This document shows positions 58,790 through 64,000 of a DNA stretch of 64,000 nt, in pieces (positions within the stretch are counted from its first letter, which is position 1; every line of letters begins with the position of its first letter). The DNA lies in assembly GCF_900129215.1 (NCBI RefSeq), contig NZ_FQUQ01000001.1, positions 1,426,001 through 1,490,000 of the forward strand. The letters are read 5' to 3'. Made by a program: the position numbers and the translations under genes. A model generated the notes under the pieces. That model saw only the letters and a program-made list of their open reading frames with translations, did not search any database and had not been told where the DNA came from. The DNA comes from Pedobacter caeni. GTDB lineage: Bacteria; Bacteroidota; Bacteroidia; Sphingobacteriales; Sphingobacteriaceae.

Positions 58790-60068
58790 AGAAAATATTC
58801 CTCAGTTGACAGCGCATCTTTTCCGCGAAAATTCGGGAAAGATGACTGCTGTTTTATCCAGGATTTTTGGATTACAGCACCTTGAACTCATCCTGGACAT
58901 CGTTCAGGATACCTTTGAATCTGCCCTGACCAAATGGCGGTTCAGCGGAATCCCGGATAACCCTTCCGGCTGGCTGATGAAAGTTGCCAGGAACAAAGCC
59001 TTAAATGCAGTTAAAAGGGCACAAAAGACCGAATCATTTTCTACTGAACTATTGCGGTCCGCATCAATTGATCTGGAAGAACAATTTGACATGATCTGCT
59101 CAGACGATGAAATTAAAGACAGCCAGCTCAGGTTGCTGATCATCTGTTGTCAGCCTGTATTTTCCACCAGAAATCAAATCATCATCACCTTACACATCTT
59201 ATCCGGGTTTGGCGTTCCTGAGATTGCCAATGCGCTGTTGATGAAACACGAGGCAGTAAAGAAAAGCCTGAGCAGGTGTAAATCATTGCTTAAAGAAAGA
59301 GCTGATTTATTAAATGTCCGGGTGCTGCTTCCTTCAGAAGAGCAGACAGAAACTTTGCTTCGCATTTTATATTTAATTTTCAACGAAGGTTACAAAACAA
59401 CAAGAGCTAAAAAGGGCATCAATAACGACTTATGCTATGAGGCCATCAGGTTAACTCAGCTGTTATCGGACCACAAAAACGCCTGTTTCCATCAGGCCAA
59501 TGCCTTGCTGGCTTTAATGTTTTTTAACCTGTCGAGGTTTCCTGCCCGTTTAACGGAAGCCCTGGAATGGCTGAGCCTGGCCGAACAGGACCGGACACGC
59601 TGGAATACGAAATTCATTCAGGAGGGCTTTTACTACCTGAACATCTCTACTCAATCTACACAACTTCACCGCCTTCATCTGGAAGCCATTATCGCTTCTT
59701 TGCATTGCACAGCTCCCGATTTTAAACAGACAAACTGGACCAGGATTGTATATCTCTACCAACAGCTGGAAATCCTGGAACCTAACTCCCCCTATATCCG
59801 GCTAAACAGAATTATTGCGCAAAGTTATCTGCAGGAAGCCGCAGCAGGAATCAGGGAGATCGATGAATTGGAAATGAACTCAGGGCTACAAAAAAGCTTC
59901 CTTTTCTCTGCCACCAAAGCCGATATCTACCAAAGAACCGGAGACAAAGAAAAAGCAATCACCGCCTATGAACTGGCATTACAGCTAAGTAACGCTCCTC
60001 TGGACAGGAAATTCTTACTACGCAAAATTGCAGCATGTAAATCGGACAGCAATACCGGTTCGGCATAG
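58779..60068 (+). CDS. ECF42-type RNA polymerase sigma factor, second copy
   Basis: The likely start is the TTG at 58779 (MSYKENIPQL), which gives an N-terminus of the same length as the first copy before KMTAVL; an ATG at 58743 is in frame but would overlap the YCII gene by 47 bp. It has region 2 (IFGLQHLELILDIVQDTFESALTKW, NPSGWLMKVARNKALNAVKRA), region 4 (GFGVPEIANALLMKHEAVKKSLSRCK) and the long C-terminal TPR-like extension with IFNEGYKTTRA. Same group as the sigma gene at 46784 but clearly diverged, so the two are paralogues. Confidence 0.87.
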   Translation: MSYKENIPQLTAHLFRENSGKMTAVLSRIFGLQHLELILDIVQDTFESALTKWRFSGIPDNPSGWLMKVARNKALNAVKRAQKTESFSTELLRSASIDLEEQFDMICSDDEIKDSQLRLLIICCQPVFSTRNQIIITLHILSGFGVPEIANALLMKHEAVKKSLSRCKSLLKERADLLNVRVLLPSEEQTETLLRILYLIFNEGYKTTRAKKGINNDLCYEAIRLTQLLSDHKNACFHQANALLALMFFNLSRFPARLTEALEWLSLAEQDRTRWNTKFIQEGFYYLNISTQSTQLHRLHLEAIIASLHCTAPDFKQTNWTRIVYLYQQLEILEPNSPYIRLNRIIAQSYLQEAAAGIREIDELEMNSGLQKSFLFSATKADIYQRTGDKEKAITAYELALQLSNAPLDRKFLLRKIAACKSDSNTGSA

Positions 60069-60130
60069 CTACAGCTAAGGTTTACCGCTTAAAATAATTA
60101 TCTTCGCGTTTTGATACATAATATTAGGAT

Positions 60131-60712
60131 ATGAAACTGGAAGAACTATTGCTGCAGAGAAGCGAAAACAAATGTGAATTGTGCCAATCCGGAGATACGG
60201 TTAGCGTATATGAAGTACCTCCACAGTCAAAGAGCAATGAGGACAACTGCATCATCGTTTGTGGTAAATGTTTATCACAGATTGAGAATAAAGAAGAACT
60301 GGACAGCAAACACTGGGCATGTTTAACAGGAAGCATGTGGAGTGAAGTTCCTGGTGTACAAGTGGTTTCCTGGCGTTTACTGAACCGTCTCAGCAATGAG
60401 AGCTGGGCAATGGACAACCTGGACATGATGTACCTGGACGAAGAAAGGTTAGCATGGGCAAAGTCTGCAGGTCTTGAAAATGCTGCAGCAGCAGAATTCC
60501 ATAAAGATTGTAACGGCGCTATTCTGGAGGCAGGTGATTCCATCGTTTTAATAAAATCACTGGATGTAAAAGGTTCCACATTAAATGCAAAAATGGGAAC
60601 AGTGGTAAAAAATATCCGTCTGGTAGAAAACAATACCGATCAGATTGAAGGTAAGATTGAGGGTCAGGTGATTGTGATCCTTACAAAATATACGAGAAAA
60701 CAAGGCGCTTAA
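60131..60712 (+). CDS. PhnA-domain protein (zinc-ribbon)
   Basis: A 193-residue protein. The N-terminus has a zinc-ribbon built from NKCELCQSGD (about residues 14-23) and IVCGKCLSQIE (about 42-52). The C-terminal part has the PhnA strand-rich segment DCNGAILEAGDSIVLIKSLDVKGS and GKIEGQVIVILTKY. PhnA-domain proteins are annotated as phosphonoacetate hydrolase-linked, but the Bacteroidota ones have no shown function. It lies 62 bp after the sigma-factor gene on the same strand and ends at a strong terminator, so it may be in the sigma transcript. Confidence 0.85.
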   Translation: MKLEELLLQRSENKCELCQSGDTVSVYEVPPQSKSNEDNCIIVCGKCLSQIENKEELDSKHWACLTGSMWSEVPGVQVVSWRLLNRLSNESWAMDNLDMMYLDEERLAWAKSAGLENAAAAEFHKDCNGAILEAGDSIVLIKSLDVKGSTLNAKMGTVVKNIRLVENNTDQIEGKIEGQVIVILTKYTRKQGA

Positions 60713-60731
60713 TTAGTACCATTGTTTTCCG

Positions 60732-60768
60732 AAAAAGGCTGATCATTAATGAAATGATCAGCCTTTTT
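60732..60768. terminator. Rho-independent terminator
   Basis: Arms AAAAAGGCTGATCAT (60732-60746) and ATGATCAGCCTTTTT (60754-60768) form a perfect 15-bp stem ending in a T-run, just after the PhnA-domain gene and before the convergent hydrolase gene. Confidence 0.9.
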
Positions 60769-60860
60769 CTATTGATAGGCATAGCGGACCTGACCATCCT
60801 TTACCAAATGATATTGGCCGGGTTTGCAATTAAATCTTTTAAGAAATACTGCTGGTTAAC

Positions 60861-61664
60861 TCATTTTAACGATTCCAGCATTCGGGCGAGTTCAACCGGC
60901 ATACTGATCATTGCATCATGCCCCGTTTTCAGCTCCAGATACTGCCAATCCTTACCGGCCTTTGCTTCCTCAGCAAATGGCTTGATGGCACGGAGTTCCG
61001 GATTTGTACAGGCAATATAAGTCAGTGGCAAACGATTACCGTATGGATGTTTAAGTACCAAACGTTGTGTAAAAGTTCTAAAGGGCTGATTTGTTAAACG
61101 TTCATTCACCCATTTGATATCATCCGGATTCGTAAGACCGAAGAACTCAGCCGACAAAAAAGGAAGGCTCAGGCCTTTGTCAAATTCTGTAGCGGATTTA
61201 TTAAAACTCATGCGGATATCTTCCGGACTCACATCCATTGCACTTTGCCCGTTTTTCATCAGCATGGCATCAAGGAATACCAATTGCGACAGCCTTTCCG
61301 GAACACGGTCTGCAACACCGGCAATCACTGCCCCGGCATAGCTATGACCGACCAGAATGACCTTGTGCAGGTCTTCCGAAAGGATCAGATTGACAATATC
61401 TGTAATGTGCGTATTCAGGTCAATGTTGCTGTTTAAGGTGTGCTTTTGCGCTCCCAGTCCACTTAACGTTGGGGTATAAACGACCTCTCCTTTTTCCTGT
61501 AACTGTCTGGTCACTTTTTGCCAGCACCAACCTCCATGAAAGGCGCCATGTACCAATACAAAAACAGGTGTTTTTTTCTCCGTTTGGGCATTGGCCTGAA
61601 AAACGATGAACAATAACGTGAGCAGGAAGTAAAATGACTTTGCATTAATTAATTTTATTTTCAT
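60861..61664 (-). CDS. Secreted alpha/beta-hydrolase
   Basis: A 267-residue protein with a signal peptide (SFYFLLTLLFIVFQANAQ), the oxyanion strand-loop FVLVHGAFHGGWCWQKV and nucleophile elbow VGHSYAGAVI (about residue 102); the catalytic His lies in KTGHDAMIS near the C-terminus. The pattern with HGAFHGGWCW fits the plant-salicylate-esterase-like alpha/beta hydrolases. Substrate unknown. It is divergent from the HxlR-family gene starting at 61753, which is its likely regulator. Confidence 0.85.
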   Translation of the reverse strand: MKIKLINAKSFYFLLTLLFIVFQANAQTEKKTPVFVLVHGAFHGGWCWQKVTRQLQEKGEVVYTPTLSGLGAQKHTLNSNIDLNTHITDIVNLILSEDLHKVILVGHSYAGAVIAGVADRVPERLSQLVFLDAMLMKNGQSAMDVSPEDIRMSFNKSATEFDKGLSLPFLSAEFFGLTNPDDIKWVNERLTNQPFRTFTQRLVLKHPYGNRLPLTYIACTNPELRAIKPFAEEAKAGKDWQYLELKTGHDAMISMPVELARMLESLK

Positions 61665-61717
61665 AATGATTTATTTTGTGAGAGCAAAGGTCGCCAGCCA
61701 CATCTGGTCACACAATA

Positions 61718-61735
61718 ACTCACCCTAAAGTGAGT
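61718..61735. promoter_or_regulatory. Palindrome between the hydrolase and HxlR genes
   Basis: ACTCAC (61718-61723) and GTGAGT (61730-61735) are perfect arms with a 6-bp spacer, 17 bp before the HxlR start and 54 bp before the hydrolase start. A dimeric HxlR protein would bind such a site. Confidence 0.45.
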
Positions 61736-61752
61736 ATCAATTCTTATTCATT

Positions 61753-62106
61753 ATGTCGAGTAAACTAAAACCGGGAACATCAAATGCCAATAACCTATTG
61801 GTACTCAGCTGCAAATGTGAAGTCAATGAGGTACTGCGAAACATTAGTACTCGGTGGAAGATGCAGATTCTCCATAGTATTGCCAGAGACGCCCGTCAGT
61901 TCAGCCTTCTTAAGAATGCTTTTCCCTCCCTATCCGATCAGATATTAGGCAAGCGGCTTTCAGAACTGGTTGCAGAGCAGCTCATTGATAAAACTATTGT
62001 AGAAGAAAAAGCACCCATGAAAATCATATATACTCCCACTACAAAAGGTATGGAGTTACTAAAAATCATTGACGATTTGCACCAATGGGGCTTGAAGTGG
62101 GAATGA
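61753..62106 (+). CDS. HxlR-family transcriptional regulator
   Basis: A 117-residue winged-helix protein with the HxlR pattern: C-x-V-N-E-V-L-R-N-I at the start (CEVNEVLRNISTRWKMQILH), the recognition segment FPSLSDQILGKRLSELVAEQLIDKTIVEE and the wing YTPTTKGMELL. The N-terminal Cys (about residue 20, 22) could act as a redox or electrophile sensor, as in YodB/HypR-type HxlR proteins. It is divergent from the alpha/beta-hydrolase gene. A palindrome lies between the two starts. Confidence 0.9.
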   Translation: MSSKLKPGTSNANNLLVLSCKCEVNEVLRNISTRWKMQILHSIARDARQFSLLKNAFPSLSDQILGKRLSELVAEQLIDKTIVEEKAPMKIIYTPTTKGMELLKIIDDLHQWGLKWE

Positions 62107-62113
62107 TACCAGG

Positions 62114-62545
62114 CTAGGCCATTGTTTCTTCTTCTTCTTTTGCGATAGGAAGCATCAGGCTGACCAGTCCCATGCAAAGCCCAATTGGCAGCAGGAAATC
62201 AAATGCGAAGTCCATAAAACGCCCCAGATACTCTTTCCCTGTATATTGTTGAAAATCAGAAATATAATTTTCAGAAACAAACCACCAGATGATCAGACTA
62301 AAGAAAAGGAAAGGGGTTGCAAACCGGAAAAACACATTGGGAAATAGTATCCCCCTGGCCTCCAGGGCAAGAATTACAAAACAGTATATGATCGTGAAAA
62401 TAAATACTCCGGGACTGCAGCTGGCAAAAAAGTACAAAGCATATAAAGAGTCAGAACTTGCGGTACAGACAATGATCGCTAACAGGGACACCAATAAAGC
62501 GATCGTACACACTCTTGAGGTGGATAGACGTTGTGGCTTTCTCAT
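62114..62545 (-). CDS. Hypothetical four-helix membrane protein
   Basis: A 143-residue protein with four hydrophobic segments: near residues 12-30 (TIALLVSLLAIIVCTAS), 35-55 (LYFFASCSPGVFIFTIIYCFVI), 75-90 (PFLFFSLIIWWFV) and 115-130 (LLPIGLCMGLVSLML). It has no signal for a known family. It lies 13 bp upstream in gene order of, and on the same strand as, the next membrane-anchored gene, so the two may be co-transcribed. Confidence 0.6.
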   Translation of the reverse strand: MRKPQRLSTSRVCTIALLVSLLAIIVCTASSDSLYALYFFASCSPGVFIFTIIYCFVILALEARGILFPNVFFRFATPFLFFSLIIWWFVSENYISDFQQYTGKEYLGRFMDFAFDFLLPIGLCMGLVSLMLPIAKEEEETMA

Positions 62546-62558
62546 TTTTATAAACTGT

Positions 62559-63566
62559 TTAATTAGACTTTAAAATATAACAGCGATTGTTCTCCTTACA
62601 GATGATTGCAAAAGGCATCGTCTTTCCTCTAAAATACTCGAGTGAGTGAACATACTTAGGTGGTTGTTTCCCCACAGATTCATTTAAAGTCATTCCTGTA
62701 CTCACTTTTAAAGTATCTTTTCCCATCATGATATTTAAATAAGCAGTTCCATCCCATCCCTCATATCCTTTACTATCTTTACGGAAATTAGCCACATACA
62801 GGTACGGATTAGGTACACCCAGCTGATCCAGGTTTAATTGTCTGATGGTATCGAGGCTCTTTTTTTTCTCTCCTCCGGGCATCGTCTTCAGGTCTTTACC
62901 ATAAAGTGCATACCATTTGTTCCGAATTAAGAAGATGGCCTTATCTGTTTTTGTATCATAATATTTTCTTTTTTCCCTTTCAGTAGTCCCATTCCCCCAG
63001 AGCATTTGATAGCCAAAAAGCTGAACAAGCTCCGCATCCCTGTAAAGGGTTTCATAACGTTGTTGTAAAGCCTTAGTTCCTAGTTTTAAATCCTCATTTA
63101 CCGGTAAATATTCCCGCTTTTCCTGATGACCATCTAAAAACCAGGAGTAATAATAGTTCGGATGAATAATGTATTCTCTGTTTAAGCTGATATAATAATC
63201 CTCAACCAGCAACGAATCCACAAGGCGACCACTTGAATCAAGCCTGTAATAAACATTCCCATCGCTATAATTGGTTTCTTCTTTTACTGTATTTAACATG
63301 ACCATTCCGGTTACCGGATCCATCAGCGGAGGAAGAAGTCTACCCCTATCCAGGTTATTGGCAAATAATGACTTAAGCTCCAGATGAGCATTTTTAGCAC
63401 CCGAATCCAGAGGCAGATAAGCGGCATATTGAGCGGGTGTCGGGGGTTGATCTATCGTGTTCCTAAATGCGAAATGGAAAAGATGGGTCAGCAGAAACAA
63501 TCCACCAATGACCACAAGCAACATTGCATTTGTTTTATAGGGATTCCTTTTCTTCGATCCTTCCAT
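62559..63566 (-). CDS. Hypothetical membrane-anchored protein
   Basis: A 335-residue protein with one N-terminal membrane helix (TNAMLLVVIGGLFLLTHLFHFAF, about residues 12-32) and a large soluble C-terminal domain, which would lie in the periplasm. The domain is tyrosine- and lysine-rich (DGNVYYRLDSSGRLVDSLLVEDYYISLNREYIIHPNYYYSWF). I recognise no family. The 13-bp gap to the next gene on the same strand suggests a shared transcript. Confidence 0.65.
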   Translation of the reverse strand: MEGSKKRNPYKTNAMLLVVIGGLFLLTHLFHFAFRNTIDQPPTPAQYAAYLPLDSGAKNAHLELKSLFANNLDRGRLLPPLMDPVTGMVMLNTVKEETNYSDGNVYYRLDSSGRLVDSLLVEDYYISLNREYIIHPNYYYSWFLDGHQEKREYLPVNEDLKLGTKALQQRYETLYRDAELVQLFGYQMLWGNGTTEREKRKYYDTKTDKAIFLIRNKWYALYGKDLKTMPGGEKKKSLDTIRQLNLDQLGVPNPYLYVANFRKDSKGYEGWDGTAYLNIMMGKDTLKVSTGMTLNESVGKQPPKYVHSLEYFRGKTMPFAIICKENNRCYILKSN

Positions 63567-63781
63567 TTAATTCGTCTTCTAATCAGATACTAAGTAAGTA
63601 TAATTATTTTTTCTTTCCCGGATAAAATCAATAAGCGTAGCTATTAAATTGACAAATGATCACAATCGGGTGCTAAACGCGATGGTATCCGCATTTTAAA
63701 AAACTTTTTCCTTATTATCATTGTTACCAATTTATTTCTCACAATAATACTACTTTTACCTCAACCATAATTAAAAATAAA

Positions 63782-64000
63782 ATGAGCAATACCACGACAG
63801 ACTTAAAAGAAATTCCTGCAGACTGGGATAGTTATTTCAGCCGGGTAAATGACCTTCCGGCTTCTATCCGTTTAAACCTGGCCTTAAACCAGATCGCCCC
63901 TATTCCCGGTTTGTCAAAACTATTGTGGTTTGGCGTCAAGCTACAAAAACCAGATGAAAATGGATTTACAACCAACGAGGAATTCCAGACCATTTGTGAT
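63782..64000 (+). CDS. DUF695-domain protein, N-terminal part (cut by window edge)
   Basis: An ATG at 63782-63784 opens a frame of 73 codons that runs off the right edge. It starts MSNTTTDLKEIPADWDSYFS and continues with RVNDLPASIRLNLALNQIAPIPG and LLWFGVKLQKPDENGFTTN, close to the N-terminal pattern of DUF695 proteins (W-x-x-Y-F-x-R-V-x-x-x-P-A-S-I-R-L-N-L-A-L). Function unknown. Confidence 0.75.
   Translation, partial: MSNTTTDLKEIPADWDSYFSRVNDLPASIRLNLALNQIAPIPGLSKLLWFGVKLQKPDENGFTTNEEFQTICD

Noticed and set aside
60124..60633. 169-codon minus-strand frame opposite the PhnA-domain gene
   Set aside because: Long but antisense to a gene with intact zinc-ribbon motifs; no recognisable domain and Ser/Phe-rich shadow composition.
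1..64000. CRISPR array, insertion sequence, prophage or integrase
   Set aside because: No regularly spaced repeats, transposase, integrase or phage structural genes were seen; the only short direct repeats are the tRNA-linked ones.

Overview
The window looks like chromosomal DNA of a Bacteroidota bacterium, most likely a Sphingobacteriaceae member near Pedobacter. This is inferred from the gene families (SusC-like outer-membrane barrels with a carboxypeptidase-regulatory N-domain, LytS-type kinases, 7TM-AraC regulators, YwqK/MORN proteins, DUF695), the scarcity of Shine-Dalgarno sites, and TAnnTTTG promoter boxes. I see no phage, insertion sequence, rRNA or CRISPR array. It is a regulator-dense stretch of short operons.

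Layout: 1-3.5 kb holds a truncated LytS-type kinase, a TonB-type outer-membrane protein and a small tRNA locus (Ile with a UAU anticodon, Gln-UUG, a tRNA-Gln fragment, and a duplicated pair of structured elements). 3.5-10 kb carries a probable two-gene DNA-repair operon (SPL-like radical SAM plus AlkD-like protein), a B12-binding radical SAM enzyme, a tandem-repeat secreted protein and two hydrolases. 10-16.3 kb is a tripartite RND drug-efflux operon preceded by a putative structured leader RNA and a small His-rich protein gene. 16.5-26.6 kb mixes hypothetical genes, a PHB-depolymerase-like esterase with an AraC regulator, DinB and NTF2-like genes, a PLP-dependent trans-sulfuration-type enzyme, a thioesterase and TetR gene that share a palindromic operator, and RraA.

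26.7-45.2 kb contains an ABC-F protein, an isolated mraY, a small HD alarmone-hydrolase-like gene, an NTF2-like/quinone-oxidoreductase/Crp group, a SUKH-like plus DUF4274 pair, a NudK/DUF4406 nucleotide group, a second Crp gene, an SDR/AraC pair, an S41 protease and another AraC gene. 45.2-49.1 kb is an ene-reductase/YCII/ECF sigma/ene-reductase block. 49.1-55.2 kb is rich in secreted or lipoprotein hypotheticals, including MORN-type proteins and a retropepsin-like protein. 55.3-57.5 kb is a MocR regulator divergent from an Asp/Glu racemase. 58.4-60.1 kb is a second YCII/ECF sigma module. The window ends with PhnA-domain, hydrolase/HxlR and membrane-protein genes and a truncated DUF695 gene.

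The strongest system-level signal is the pair of YCII (DGPF-type) plus ECF42-like sigma modules 12 kb apart. Both start with the same putative promoter, TGTCCC-N16-TnGTCA, which suggests auto- or cross-regulation. Other cis signals read from sequence are matched TetR palindromes, direct repeats at the MocR/racemase divergence, an HxlR-side palindrome, ATCTTAA boxes before an AraC gene, and a possible three-way-junction RNA before the RND operon.
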